The translations under genes were made by a program, and so were the position numbers. A stretch of DNA of 64,000 bases from Staphylococcus lugdunensis (GTDB lineage Bacteria; Bacillota; Bacilli; Staphylococcales; Staphylococcaceae), in contig NZ_PPPV01000016.1 in NCBI RefSeq assembly GCF_002901705.1, forward strand, positions 705,665-769,664, written 5' to 3'. How positions within the stretch are numbered: position 1 is the first letter of the stretch; every line of letters starts with the position of its first letter. Shown here piece after piece: positions 47,804 to 57,635 of the stretch. The notes beneath the pieces were generated by a model, which searched no databases, had not been told where the DNA came from, and saw only the letters and a program-made list of their open reading frames with translations.

Positions 47804-50416
47804 TTATACTTCCTGCATTTCTAGAATTGTTTCATTGCTAATTGTTGTTAAATCAGCATCAGGTGTAGCTGTTTGGATTACTTTGTTTTTATGTCTAACT
47901 AATAGTTCTTGAACGAAATTACGTGCCCAACGACCATTGGACTTTTGTGATTCTTCAATATTCGCATATCGTTCTTCTACAATTTCTCTTAATAAGGTTT
48001 CATCAAATTGCCAATCTTCTTTTATTAATGTCATTACAACAATATCAGCCACTTCTTCTGGACTGTAATCTTCAAAGTGTAATTGATAAGGAACACGTGA
48101 CTTTAAGCCTTCATTCGATTCTAGAAAGCGCTGCATATCATCGTTATAGCCGGCAAAGATAGCAATAAACTTATCACGATTATTTTCTAATTCCGTAATC
48201 AATGTTTCAATTGCCTGACTACCAAAGTCATTGTCACTTTGACCTTTTGGCGTTAATTGATAAGCTTCATCGATAAATAATACTCCGCCCATTGCCTGTT
48301 CGACTGCTTGTTTTGTATTCTTTTCCGTTTGACCGATATAATTACCAATCAACTTACTGCGCTCTGTTTCAATTAAATGACCTTTTGACAATAGACCTAA
48401 ATGTTTAAATATTTGTGCTAATAATCTAGCAACAGTCGTTTTCCCGGTACCTGGAGCACCAGTAAAAATCATATGATAATTACTATGCGTCGTAACTTTG
48501 CCTTGTTCTTCTAATAGTTTATTGAATTTTACTTCATTAATAATTTTATCTACGTGTTGTTTGACGTTAGCTAAACCGATGAGCTGATGTAACTCTTCTA
48601 ATAAATCATGTAACGTTTCATCTGAACGATCATCTTGTGATGAAAACATCGAAAAGTCTTCATCTGTAATAGTCATTAGTGCTTCATCATCTATATATTC
48701 CCCGCTTTCAGAAATACGTTGTATTTGTTCTGACGTTAATTTTTCATTGAAATTTCGAACCCAGCGTCCATTACTATTATCAAAATTATGTCGATATTCA
48801 TTGGCCAAGGCTTTTTGATAGTGATCAGCCTCAAATACATAACCTTTATTTATTAAATCAGCTTCACCAATTTGTACAAGTTGAGGTAACTTGTAGTCTT
48901 CAAAATCAAATGTGTGAGGTATTCTTGAGGCGAGACCTGGATTAGAGTTTTTAAAAGTAATCATTTCATTGGTATAGCCTGCAAAAATAATCATGATTTC
49001 TTCTCTATGATCTTCCATATATTTAAGAATTGTATCTATTGCTTCTTGACCAAATCCTTTATCTCCCTCGCTAACCAAAGTATATGCTTCATCAATAAAC
49101 AATACACCATTTTTAGCGCTTTCTAGCACTTCCAACGTTTGTGTTGCAGTTCTACCAATATATTCTGATACGAGATCTTGACGTGAAACTTCAACAAAAT
49201 TGTTTTCTTTAATGACTTGTTCTTCATATAATGCTTGTGCCATCAAACGCGCAACCGTTGTTTTACCGGTACCTGGATTCCCGATAAATAACGAATGCAT
49301 GGCTGGCATATTTGGTTGCAACCCTTTTTGTTGTTTGATTTTATTTATTTTAGAAATATTAATAAATTTTTCTACTGCTTTTTTAACACCATCCAAGCCA
49401 ATAAGCTCATGTATCGCATCTAATGCACTTTTTTCTTCAGGCATTGCTTCTTCATCAAACGCATCCATAGTATCTTCATAACTATCATTCTCTGATTCAT
49501 TTACTGTATCGTCTTCATAGAATTCGTCAAATTGAGTATCAACGTCTTCTTGTCCTATATTGTCATCTACATTCTGTGCATATGCTCCCTGATCATTTAA
49601 CTGGCGCTGATATTCATCTCTGTTAATGACTTCAAAGCCTTCTCCTTCAGCGTCTGAAAAATTGTCTATATTAACAAGAAATCCATTAGTATTTTCGGTA
49701 TTAACATGTTGTAACGATAGATAGCCTTCTTCTAAATATGCTTCAGAGCTTCCCGAAACAATAGTTAGTCCATCAATATACATTTGTCCATGACTGAACA
49801 ACATGATGTCTATGGTTTCCTCTGTCTTATCGATATATAAATCATTTGCGTTGATTCTACCTTCTTGCTGCGCACATACTGTTTCAGTCGATAGACTATG
49901 GTTGACTTCAATATATGCATCTTGATTCGCTGTTAATCCATTCATTAAAGACTGATTAATTTGAGCACGTGAACCATTATCTACAAATATTCCACTAATT
50001 TCCTCTTCAGCATGAGTATCTACCGTCACTTCATTAATAGACACACTGCTGTTTTGATCTATATATAGTGCAATAGCTTGCTTCCCCTTTAAAATGACAT
50101 TATTTATTGTCACATGACTATTATGTATATTTAGCGCATGATCATTAGGCTGTGAATTATCAATTGTTAAATTCTCTATAACAGCATTACAGTTCTCAAT
50201 ATAAAACCAAGAATCAATCACTGTATCTTCAGGTAAACTGTTACCTCGTAATTTAAAGCGCATATTTTGAAATTGCATACCTTGATTGAAATAGTGCTTT
50301 TGGTCTCCTAAAGACTCAAATACAATTGTGCTGTCATCCGGGATGGGCGTTTCTAGTACTAATTTTTCAAAACTAATTCGACGAAACCCTTTGCCAACAA
50401 GTATTGGTTTTTTCAT
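47804..50416 (-). CDS. Double AAA+ ATPase (CbxX/SpoVK/EccA-like) with beta-helix-like N-terminus
   Basis: An 870-residue protein with three parts. Residues about 1-265 form short repeated strands (DNSQPNDHALNIHNSHVTI; DQNSSVSINEVTVDT), as in right-handed parallel beta-helices. Residues 265-330 are a very acidic linker. Residues 330-870 hold two CbxX/CfqX-type AAA+ modules. The first has Walker A GNPGTGKTT near 378 and Walker B GVLFIDEAYTLV near 440; the second has GAPGTGKTT near 652 and GVLFIDEAYQLT near 715, each followed by sensor and arginine-finger-like RWVRNF/RWARNF segments. It starts 13 bases after a zinc-ribbon membrane protein gene. CbxX-type ATPases work as remodelling hexamers. The function here is unknown. 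Confidence 0.82.
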   Translation of the reverse strand: MKKPILVGKGFRRISFEKLVLETPIPDDSTIVFESLGDQKHYFNQGMQFQNMRFKLRGNSLPEDTVIDSWFYIENCNAVIENLTIDNSQPNDHALNIHNSHVTINNVILKGKQAIALYIDQNSSVSINEVTVDTHAEEEISGIFVDNGSRAQINQSLMNGLTANQDAYIEVNHSLSTETVCAQQEGRINANDLYIDKTEETIDIMLFSHGQMYIDGLTIVSGSSEAYLEEGYLSLQHVNTENTNGFLVNIDNFSDAEGEGFEVINRDEYQRQLNDQGAYAQNVDDNIGQEDVDTQFDEFYEDDTVNESENDSYEDTMDAFDEEAMPEEKSALDAIHELIGLDGVKKAVEKFINISKINKIKQQKGLQPNMPAMHSLFIGNPGTGKTTVARLMAQALYEEQVIKENNFVEVSRQDLVSEYIGRTATQTLEVLESAKNGVLFIDEAYTLVSEGDKGFGQEAIDTILKYMEDHREEIMIIFAGYTNEMITFKNSNPGLASRIPHTFDFEDYKLPQLVQIGEADLINKGYVFEADHYQKALANEYRHNFDNSNGRWVRNFNEKLTSEQIQRISESGEYIDDEALMTITDEDFSMFSSQDDRSDETLHDLLEELHQLIGLANVKQHVDKIINEVKFNKLLEEQGKVTTHSNYHMIFTGAPGTGKTTVARLLAQIFKHLGLLSKGHLIETERSKLIGNYIGQTEKNTKQAVEQAMGGVLFIDEAYQLTPKGQSDNDFGSQAIETLITELENNRDKFIAIFAGYNDDMQRFLESNEGLKSRVPYQLHFEDYSPEEVADIVVMTLIKEDWQFDETLLREIVEERYANIEESQKSNGRWARNFVQELLVRHKNKVIQTATPDADLTTISNETILEMQEV

Positions 50417-50429
50417 TGTTATGACTCCC

Positions 50430-51158
50430 TTAACCTAGTTTTTTTGCCAATGAATAGAGATAAATAAACGAAAGAATGCCAAGAATCCACGAAAAGTTCC
50501 ATATAAATAATAAGAATATGTATTTAAGTGTAACTTTTCCAGTAGCTATGGCAAAACCATGTTGTTGAATATCGTATGCATAACTTGATTTCTTAAATAC
50601 TTTACTAAGTACGTGATCAACAACACACATCACAAATGGGAATAATAGCACATTCAAGATAAATATTATCATATTATATGTTATATGAATGAAAAATACA
50701 TAAAACACAAAAAACGCAATTGAAATAATGATACGTTTAGCCCATGCCGCGGTATCATCTAATTTAAAGATGTTTTTAACGACATCCAAAAATCCTGTTG
50801 AAACTGAATCCGTCGAAGAAGCACCAAAATCGTTCTTCGATACGTGTGATGCATGATCACCTGAATGTGCACCGAATTGCTCTTGAGACTCTGTTGAATG
50901 TGTATTCGCTTCATCTGTAGTTGATGATGCGCCAACTTGCTCTTTTACATCACTGTCATGGCTTGCTTCTTGTTGCTGATCAGGTCGTTTTTTATGCTGT
51001 TGTGCACCTGCGCCAAACTGACTTCTAATATCACGTTTCTGAGATTGCTTAGAAGTTTGTTGCTGATTTGATGTTGTATCAACTTGTATCGGTTCACCAC
51101 ACGTCGGGCAGTGTTGTTGGAAATGATTAAATTCTGTCCCACATTGCTTACACTTCAT
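50430..51158 (-). CDS. Zinc-ribbon membrane protein, partner of the AAA+ protein
   Basis: A 242-residue protein. Its N-terminus is a zinc ribbon, CKQCGTEF...CPTCGEP (four Cys), followed by a low-complexity polar linker (residues 28-115) rich in Gln, Ser, His and Asp that repeats FGA motifs (SQFGAGA, EQFGAHS, NDFGASS). The C-terminus has three or four hydrophobic helices (residues 135-240). Its closest type is a DUF-style staphylococcal inner-membrane protein with a DZR/zinc_ribbon_2 domain. It is the first gene of a two-gene operon with the double AAA+ ATPase. A membrane anchor or substrate adaptor role is inference only. Confidence 0.75.
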   Translation of the reverse strand: MKCKQCGTEFNHFQQHCPTCGEPIQVDTTSNQQQTSKQSQKRDIRSQFGAGAQQHKKRPDQQQEASHDSDVKEQVGASSTTDEANTHSTESQEQFGAHSGDHASHVSKNDFGASSTDSVSTGFLDVVKNIFKLDDTAAWAKRIIISIAFFVFYVFFIHITYNMIIFILNVLLFPFVMCVVDHVLSKVFKKSSYAYDIQQHGFAIATGKVTLKYIFLLFIWNFSWILGILSFIYLYSLAKKLG

Positions 51159-51471
51159 TAAAGTTCACCCCTGAATAAAGTCTATGTCAAATGAATAACA
51201 AGACAATTTTTGTTTTTTGAATATATATAATATTTTAATAAAGTTTTGTGCCGTTGTCAGTACCTTATTGCAAAAATTATGATGCTTCACATTTAACTGA
51301 AATTTTAAAAAAGCAGTGCATTCTTTTTACCAATTATTGGCAATGAATGAGCAACTGTGAAAGATGATTATTAAGTGATTACATTCGCTAATAATATAAA
51401 ATCTAATCCTAAGATAGAAAATAGCGACTCTAATAATGGTATATTATTATAAAGAAGGTATTATTTAAAAT

Positions 51472-51630
51472 ATGAAAATAAATAATCACAATAGCTTTTT
51501 TATTCCATGTGGCTTGTTTTTGGGTTTAGGATTAGGATTAATATTTAAAGAAATTGTAGCAGGCGCATTTTTAGGGTTAGCTTTAGGATTTTTACTATAT
51601 ATAATTTTCAATAAAAGAGATAATAAGTAA
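51472..51630 (+). CDS. Small two-helix membrane protein
   Basis: A 52-residue open reading frame starts with MKINNHNSFFIPCGLFLGLG and has two glycine-rich hydrophobic stretches (residues 11-24 and 28-46) with a basic end, KRDNK. The AAAGAAGG site about 17 bases before the ATG is only a weak ribosome site. The pattern resembles small staphylococcal membrane proteins of unknown role. The 312 bases upstream (51159-51471) are AT-rich with no other gene seen. Confidence 0.5.
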   Translation: MKINNHNSFFIPCGLFLGLGLGLIFKEIVAGAFLGLALGFLLYIIFNKRDNK

Positions 51631-51652
51631 TATTAATGCTTCGTTATTACAA

Positions 51653-51765
51653 GGGAGCGGAATCGCATTCATTATGAATTCGTAGTCCCGCCCCAGCAAG
51701 GTTGACTAGGATTGAAAAAACTTGTTGAACACTGCCAATGCACAGTCATTCAACAAGTTTTTAAG
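51653..51765. repeat. Two-hairpin intergenic repeat, copy 6, with a brnQ terminator
   Basis: GGGAGCGGAAT...GTCCCGCCCC around a GAATTC core is followed by GGTTGACTAGGATTGAAAA. The second arm of that stem has been replaced by another hairpin, AAAAACTTGTTGAA/TTCAACAAGTTTTT (51716-51763), which serves as terminator for the adjacent brnQ gene. Confidence 0.8.
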
Positions 51766-51774
51766 TAATTTTTC

Positions 51775-53133
51775 TTATGTTTGTGGTTGTCTTGGTAAGC
51801 GAATTTTATAAACGATGAGTCCGATAATAAAGCCTATAAGTGCCGGCAACATCCAACCCATGCCTATGTCAAATAATGGTAAGTAATGCTCACCTAGCGC
51901 AATTAACCATTGCGCGAAACTTGTGTTTACAAAGAATTCTGGACTTGCCTTTATACCATCAATTAACGCAGCAATCATTGTAAAGAATGTCGTAAAGCGA
52001 TAAACAGTTGTTGAATGATTAAATAGTGGACTGATTAATGTCAATAAGATTAATGTAATTGCTAAAGGATAAATAAACATTAATACTGGTATTGAATACA
52101 TAATAATCTTCGTTAATCCTACATTCGCAAAGATGCAGGCTAGAACGCTAACTATCGTAGCAATAGCTAAATAATTTTGTTTAGGAAATAATTCTGTAAA
52201 TGTCTCAGAGAATGCAGTTATTAAGCCAATAGCCGTTTTTAAACAAGCAACAATAATGATTAACGATAAAATAATAATGCCGTAATCACCTAGATAGTAT
52301 TGAGCGATTTGTGCCAATGCTATACCACCATTCTCACTTACTTTGAAATGGCCTAAACTCATCGTTCCCATCACCGCTAATAACGTATATATAACCCCCA
52401 TTGCAACAATACTAATTGTTCCAGGTTTAAAGGTTTCTTTAGCAATCGTATTGGGGTTTGAAATACCTAATTTTTTAATAGTTGAGACGATAATAATACC
52501 AAATGCCAATGACGCTAAAGCATCTAACGTATTGTAGCCATCAATAAAGCCTTTAAGCACTGTGCCATGCTTATAATCTGGACTAATCGATGCATGATTG
52601 ATGCTACCCATTGGATGGATAAATGCCAAAATGACGACAATACCTAATAATATTAAAAATATAGGATTTAAAAATTTACCAATATAATCTAATATTTTAG
52701 ATGGTTTTCTAGCGAACAGCCATGCTAAAACAAAGAATACAATACTAAATATTGGTAGTAATATCTTTGCAGTACTTGGTGAAATAAATGGAGAAAAAGC
52801 AATTTCAAAGGATGTTGTTGCTAATCTTGGTAAAGCAAAGAACGGTCCTATAACGAGATATAACCCGATTGTAAATATGTATGCATAACTTGTACTTACT
52901 CTTGAAGCAATTTCAAAGACACCATTGGTTTTTGATACTCCTATTGCAATAATGCCTAAAAATGGTAAACCAATCGCTGTAATTAAAAAACCTAAATTGG
53001 CCAACCAAACATTTGTGCCTGCCGTTTGACCGAGATGGATTGGAAATATTAAGTTTCCAGCACCAAAGAACAAACCAAACAACATCGAACCAATAAATAT
53101 ATTTTGTTTTAACGTTAATGTATGATTCTTCAT
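51775..53133 (-). CDS. brnQ: Branched-chain amino acid:cation symporter BrnQ
   Basis: A LIVCS-family symporter for leucine, isoleucine and valine, 452 residues with 12 helices. The N-terminal signature [26 protein letters not shown] and the [20 protein letters not shown] segment near residue 190 are diagnostic. Staphylococci have several paralogues, and which one this is cannot be told. The ATG follows AGGAGAC. It is bounded by a terminator downstream. The 53134-53445 gap holds AT-rich promoter DNA for the divergent gene pair. Confidence 0.92.
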   Translation of the reverse strand: MKNHTLTLKQNIFIGSMLFGLFFGAGNLIFPIHLGQTAGTNVWLANLGFLITAIGLPFLGIIAIGVSKTNGVFEIASRVSTSYAYIFTIGLYLVIGPFFALPRLATTSFEIAFSPFISPSTAKILLPIFSIVFFVLAWLFARKPSKILDYIGKFLNPIFLILLGIVVILAFIHPMGSINHASISPDYKHGTVLKGFIDGYNTLDALASLAFGIIIVSTIKKLGISNPNTIAKETFKPGTISIVAMGVIYTLLAVMGTMSLGHFKVSENGGIALAQIAQYYLGDYGIIILSLIIIVACLKTAIGLITAFSETFTELFPKQNYLAIATIVSVLACIFANVGLTKIIMYSIPVLMFIYPLAITLILLTLISPLFNHSTTVYRFTTFFTMIAALIDGIKASPEFFVNTSFAQWLIALGEHYLPLFDIGMGWMLPALIGFIIGLIVYKIRLPRQPQT

Positions 53134-53348
53134 AATTCTTGGGTCTCCTATTTATGTGATATTTGTTATTATACATGGTTTTATTGTCTATTTGTTCAGA
53201 TTATTCAATAAATTTTTAAAAAAGATGTATTTTCTCTCAAATTGTAAATTTAATCTTACTAAATTGCATCAAAATCTCACTGAATTGACCTTTTCAACAT
53301 TTTAGCTTTCATTAAATTTTAACTTCTATGTATGCCTTTTCTAAGACA

Positions 53349-53362
53349 TTAACCTCGGTTAA
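53349..53362. promoter_or_regulatory. Inverted repeat upstream of the FAD monooxygenase gene
   Basis: TTAACCTCGGTTAA is a perfect dyad about 84 bases before the monooxygenase ATG. A TATAGT -10-like element follows around 53394. A regulator-binding site is possible but no regulator gene is adjacent. Confidence 0.35.
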
Positions 53363-53445
53363 CATCACCTTATTCTTGCTATCATGCTTAATGTATAGTG
53401 CTTATGGGAATAATTATAAAAATATCCGAATAAGGAGAGAATGCC

Positions 53446-54948
53446 ATGTCAAACGATGTTTTAATTGTAGGCGCTGGACCTAGTGGATTGGCATTAGCCA
53501 TTGCTTTAAGTGCCCAAGGTATATCATATAAGCTGATTGATAAAAATAAAGGCCCCGGTACAGCTTCAAGAGCCATGGTCGTTCAGTCACGTGTACTTGA
53601 ATTCTACCGTCAATATGGTTTCGACGATAAGATTGTTGAAGCAGGCATACCAATTCAACATTTTAATGTATATAAAGATAAACGTCCTGTTGGCAAATTA
53701 CCGATTGCAAAGAAAGGAAAAGGCGTAAGTCCTTATCCATATGTATTAACTTTACCGCAAGATATTCATGAACAAATTCTTGTAGAAGAATTAGAAAAAG
53801 TCGGTGGACAAGTATGTTGGGAACATGAACTTATATCATTTGATGACAACGAGACATTTATAAGTGCGACATTTCAACGACCTAATGGTGAAGAAGTAAC
53901 TGAAACATTCAATTACATTTGTGGTTGTGATGGTGCCAGTAGCACCGTAAGAAAACGACTTGATATCGGTTTCCCTGGCGGAACATACACACAACTCTTT
54001 TATGTTGCGGACGTTGAAACGAACACACAATTAGATGGTGCTAGTATGGGCTTTCATGGTAATCATTTCTGTGTTGGTTTTCCTATTAGAACAACAGAAC
54101 AATTACGCCTCATTGGTATTATCCCCGAAGAGGTAAAGACCAATGGTGAACCGCCTGAATCATTTAAACCACTGATACCATTTGCCGAAAATATCTTACC
54201 TATACACATTAAAAACATTAATTGGTATTCATCTTACCGCTCACATCATAGAGTAGCAGAACATTTTAGAGTAAATCGTGCCTTTATTTGTGGTGATGCA
54301 GGACATATTCATAGTCCCGCTGGTGGTCAAGGTATGAATACAGGCATTAGCGACGCCTTCAACTTAGCTTGGAAGCTGAGTAACGTCATCCAAGGAAAAG
54401 CTGATAAATCAATTTTAGATACGTATGAACCTGAACGCATTGAATTTGCAAAAAAATTAGTGAACACTACTGATACAGGATTTAAATTTATGGCGAATAG
54501 TCAAGTCGTGAAAGATTGGATTATTCCCTATATCTTCCCTACTTTATTACATTTGGATATTTTGAAGAAAAAGCTGTATAAAACGATATCTCAAACAGCT
54601 ATTCATTATAAACACAGTGATTTAAGTACAGGAAATTATGGGAACATTGCTGGCGGCGATTGTCTTCCATGGATTCATATTGATTCAATCGATAATTTCG
54701 AACCTCTAAAATCTCGAACTTGGCAAATCCATATTTATGGCAAATTAACACAAGAATTAAAACAGTTCGCATATGATTCACAATTACCGATTTACCATAT
54801 CCCTTGGGTTACACAGATGTCCCAAAAAGACATTCAACGTGATGCTGTATTTTTAGTACGACCAGATGGCTATATTTCAGTGGCTACAAATTCATATGAT
54901 GTAGAACCACTTAAACAGATGATTGAAAAATATCACATTAAACCCTAA
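53446..54948 (+). CDS. FAD-dependent aromatic hydroxylase-like monooxygenase
   Basis: A group A flavoprotein monooxygenase of 500 residues, related to phenol and pentachlorophenol hydroxylases. It has all three FAD motifs: DVLIVGAGPSGLALAIAL at residue 4, the DG motif YICGCDGASSTVRKRL near 160, and the GD motif FICGDAGHIHSPAGGQGMNTG near 283. A thioredoxin-like C-terminal domain appears shortened. The substrate is unknown. It has no operon partner, and the ATG follows AAGGAGAG. It could hydroxylate an aromatic or quinone compound. Confidence 0.85.
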   Translation: MSNDVLIVGAGPSGLALAIALSAQGISYKLIDKNKGPGTASRAMVVQSRVLEFYRQYGFDDKIVEAGIPIQHFNVYKDKRPVGKLPIAKKGKGVSPYPYVLTLPQDIHEQILVEELEKVGGQVCWEHELISFDDNETFISATFQRPNGEEVTETFNYICGCDGASSTVRKRLDIGFPGGTYTQLFYVADVETNTQLDGASMGFHGNHFCVGFPIRTTEQLRLIGIIPEEVKTNGEPPESFKPLIPFAENILPIHIKNINWYSSYRSHHRVAEHFRVNRAFICGDAGHIHSPAGGQGMNTGISDAFNLAWKLSNVIQGKADKSILDTYEPERIEFAKKLVNTTDTGFKFMANSQVVKDWIIPYIFPTLLHLDILKKKLYKTISQTAIHYKHSDLSTGNYGNIAGGDCLPWIHIDSIDNFEPLKSRTWQIHIYGKLTQELKQFAYDSQLPIYHIPWVTQMSQKDIQRDAVFLVRPDGYISVATNSYDVEPLKQMIEKYHIKP

Positions 54949-55055
54949 ATATTAGGTACTTTAAACATAAGGATACCTATTGCTGAAGTTAACACATAAC
55001 ATATTTTTCAGTAGTGTCTTAAAATTAGCGTAATATTAAATATTTATCCGCAAAA

Positions 55056-55101
55056 ATGCACTCCTCAAGGTTAGATTTTCAGTCTAACTTTTGGAGTGCA
55101 T
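55056..55101. terminator. Bidirectional terminator between the monooxygenase gene and thrS
   Basis: ATGCACTCC...GGAGTGCAT encloses an inner hairpin GTTAGA.TTTTCA.TCTAAC, flanked by A- and T-rich runs, between converging genes. Confidence 0.8.
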
Positions 55102-55146
55102 CTCATTGTTAGTAGAATTTAAACTTAACACAACAGTACTTATGTC

Positions 55147-57063
55147 TTATACAAGTAGTGCTTTACTTTCTACTTCTTCTTGTAGTTGTGCAATAAAGGC
55201 TTGAATATCCATCACTTCATTATCTTCATGCGAATATTTTCTTGCTGAAACAACATTATTCTCTTGTTCATAGTCTCCAAGCACTAAAGTGTATGGAATT
55301 TTTTTCATTTGGCTTTCTCTAATTTTTTTACCTAATTTTTCATCTCTATCATCAATAACCACACGAATATTATTATTTTGTAACGCTTCAAATACTTTAT
55401 TCACATAGGCTGTGTTATTGTCAGATACACCGATGATATTTACTTGAACAGGTGCCATCCAAAGTGGGAAAGCTCCTTTAAAGTGTTCAATTAAGATACC
55501 AAAGAAGCGATCTAGAGAACCGAATATCGCTCTGTGTAATACAACAGGTCGTTCTTTTTCATTTTGTTCATTAATATAAGTAAGATCAAATTTTTCTGGC
55601 ATTTGGAAATCAAGTTGAACTGTTGCACATTGATGACTTCGGTTTAATGCATCTTTAATATGCACATCAATTTTAGGGCCATAGAATGCACCATCACCTT
55701 CATTAATTGTATATTTTAACCCTAATTCATCAAGCACATTGGCTAAAGATTGTTCCGCTTCATTCCATAATTTTAATTCACCTAAATAATCTTCTGGACG
55801 TGTCGATAACTCGATACTATATGTGAAGCCAAACACTGAATAAATATAATCAATTAATTTTAGTATATCTTCTACTTCTGATTTAATTTGAGATTTCATA
55901 ATAAAGATATGTGCATCATCTTGGCAAAATGTTCTTACACGTAATAATCCATTTAACGCCCCACTAAACTCATGGCGATGTACTTGTCCAAACTCTGCCA
56001 TTCTTAATGGTAAATCTTTATAAGATCTAAGTTCATTTTTGAAAATTAACATATGACCCGGACAATTCATTGGTTTTAAAGCATAATCATTTTCATCTAC
56101 TTTTGTGAAGTACATATTTTCATGATAGTGATCCCAATGTCCAGATTCTTCCCATAGTTTTTGATTCATCATAAGTGGTGTTCTCACTTCATCATAATCA
56201 TTTTTCAATTGAATTTCTCTCAGGAAATTCTCCATTTGATTACGCACAAATTGACCATTTGACAAATAGAAAGGCATGCCAGGTGCTTCTTCAGAGAACA
56301 TAAATAATTTTAACTGTTTACCTAATTTTCTGTGATTGCGTGCTTCTGCTTCTCTTAAAAATTCAAAATAGTCATCTAACTGCGCTTGTGATTGGAAAGC
56401 CACACCATAAATACGTTGAAGCATTTTGTTATCACTATCGCCTCTCCAATAAGCACCGGAAACTTTAGTTAACTTAACATGTTTCACAAATTTTGTATTT
56501 GGCACGTGTGGTCCAACACATAAATCTAAGAATTCACCTTGGCGATATACTGATAGTTGTTCACCTTGATATTGCTCAATAATCTCTAACTTATACGGAT
56601 TATCTTTGAATAAAGCTTTTGCTTCGTCATAGCTGACATTTTCTTTTACAATGTCTAAATTTTCACTTTGAATTTTCTTCATTTCTTTTTCGATTTTATT
56701 TAAATCGACTTCGCTGATTGATTCATCCAAGTCTATGTCATAGTAGAATCCATTGTCGATGACTGGTCCTATTGTCAATAAGACTTGAGGATATAATCGA
56801 GTTAATGCTTGTGCTAGTACATGGGCGGCAGTGTGTCTCATCGCTTCTATACCTTCAGCATCTTCTAATGTATAGAAAGTGAGTTCACAATCTTCTTGGA
56901 GCGGGTAGGTCAAATCAACTAACGTTCCATTCACACGACATACGACTGCCGCTTTAAATAAAGACGTACTGATTGATTTAGCAACATCGCGCGCTAAGAC
57001 GCCTTGTTCATACGCTTTTTGACTTCCATCTGGGAACTGAATATTGATTCGTTGATTAGACAT
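55147..57063 (-). CDS. thrS: Threonyl-tRNA synthetase, T-box controlled
   Basis: A class II threonyl-tRNA synthetase of 638 residues. It has an N-terminal TGS domain (1-63), the editing domain with HTAAH (77-81) and DLCVGPHV, and the catalytic core with motif 2 around YALKPMNCPGHMLIFKNELRSY. The zinc Cys is in NCPGH, and motif 3 is near GSLDRFFGILIEHF. A C-terminal anticodon-binding domain follows. The ATG has an AAGGAGAG site. A T-box leader precedes the gene. The context differs from the usual staphylococcal thrS neighbourhood (infC region), so it may be a second, ThrZ-like copy; that needs the rest of the genome. Confidence 0.93.
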   Translation of the reverse strand: MSNQRINIQFPDGSQKAYEQGVLARDVAKSISTSLFKAAVVCRVNGTLVDLTYPLQEDCELTFYTLEDAEGIEAMRHTAAHVLAQALTRLYPQVLLTIGPVIDNGFYYDIDLDESISEVDLNKIEKEMKKIQSENLDIVKENVSYDEAKALFKDNPYKLEIIEQYQGEQLSVYRQGEFLDLCVGPHVPNTKFVKHVKLTKVSGAYWRGDSDNKMLQRIYGVAFQSQAQLDDYFEFLREAEARNHRKLGKQLKLFMFSEEAPGMPFYLSNGQFVRNQMENFLREIQLKNDYDEVRTPLMMNQKLWEESGHWDHYHENMYFTKVDENDYALKPMNCPGHMLIFKNELRSYKDLPLRMAEFGQVHRHEFSGALNGLLRVRTFCQDDAHIFIMKSQIKSEVEDILKLIDYIYSVFGFTYSIELSTRPEDYLGELKLWNEAEQSLANVLDELGLKYTINEGDGAFYGPKIDVHIKDALNRSHQCATVQLDFQMPEKFDLTYINEQNEKERPVVLHRAIFGSLDRFFGILIEHFKGAFPLWMAPVQVNIIGVSDNNTAYVNKVFEALQNNNIRVVIDDRDEKLGKKIRESQMKKIPYTLVLGDYEQENNVVSARKYSHEDNEVMDIQAFIAQLQEEVESKALLV

Positions 57064-57083
57064 GATAATCTCTCCTTAAAAAT

Positions 57084-57345
57084 TTGATATATAAATAAAA
57101 AACCCGTCCCTAAACAAGGGACGAGTCTATTATTACCCGTGGTTCCACCCAAAATTCCATCTTAAATAAGATGACACTCTAGTCATGTATTAACGCACAT
57201 GAAACGTTACATGTTTCCATGTAAATAATACAAGGTAGTAAACTTCATTTATGATTTAGGAACCTTTCAGCTGCCATTCCCTCTCTGAAAATCGTCCATA
57301 AAGTTCGTGTCCTTTAAATAATATTGATTTTTTATCATCATATAC
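57084..57345 (-). promoter_or_regulatory. T-box riboswitch (tRNA-Thr responsive) of thrS
   Basis: Read on the minus strand, the leader has the AGAGAGGGAA start of stem I and a specifier region AGTTTACTACC with threonine codons (ACT/ACC). The invariant T-box GGGTGGAACCACGG is at 57137-57150, and the CGTCCC/GGGACGGG-TTTTTT terminator is at 57095-57125. Uncharged tRNA-Thr would favour the antiterminator and thrS expression. Confidence 0.92.
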
Positions 57346-57417
57346 CTATTAATAAAGATAGTCAATCTGATGTCAGAATATTTAAAAGAAAATTCATATT
57401 TTAAACGATGACTTAGG

Positions 57418-57530
57418 AAGCAAGACAGCATTCATAATGAATTCATAGTCCCGCCCCAGCACGGTTGACCAGGATTGAAAAAGCTTGGTATCCAGCGTAC
57501 TTTCAATCCAATCAACTACTGCCAATATAG
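57418..57530. repeat. Two-hairpin intergenic repeat, copy 7
   Basis: A degenerate first hairpin (GCAAGACAGCATTC...GAATTCATAGTCCCGC) is followed by GGTTGACCAGGATTGAAAA pairing with a TTTCAATCCAATCAAC arm. It lies between the T-box leader and the divergent merR promoter. Confidence 0.8.
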
Positions 57531-57585
57531 CGTTTAAATCTTTAAAAATAATGATGTTACAGACTTTTCCAATATATAAATCAAC

Positions 57586-57616
57586 TTGACCTTAAAGTTA
57601 CCTTTAATGCTAAGAT
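57586..57616 (+). promoter_or_regulatory. MerR-type promoter and operator
   Basis: TTGACC and TAAGAT are separated by 19 bases, the long spacer typical of MerR-activated promoters. The spacer holds the dyad CTTAAAG..CTTTAA. It ends 19 bases before the regulator's start codon, so the operon is probably autoregulated. Confidence 0.8.
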
Positions 57617-57635
57617 AACGTTGGAGGTGAGCCTT

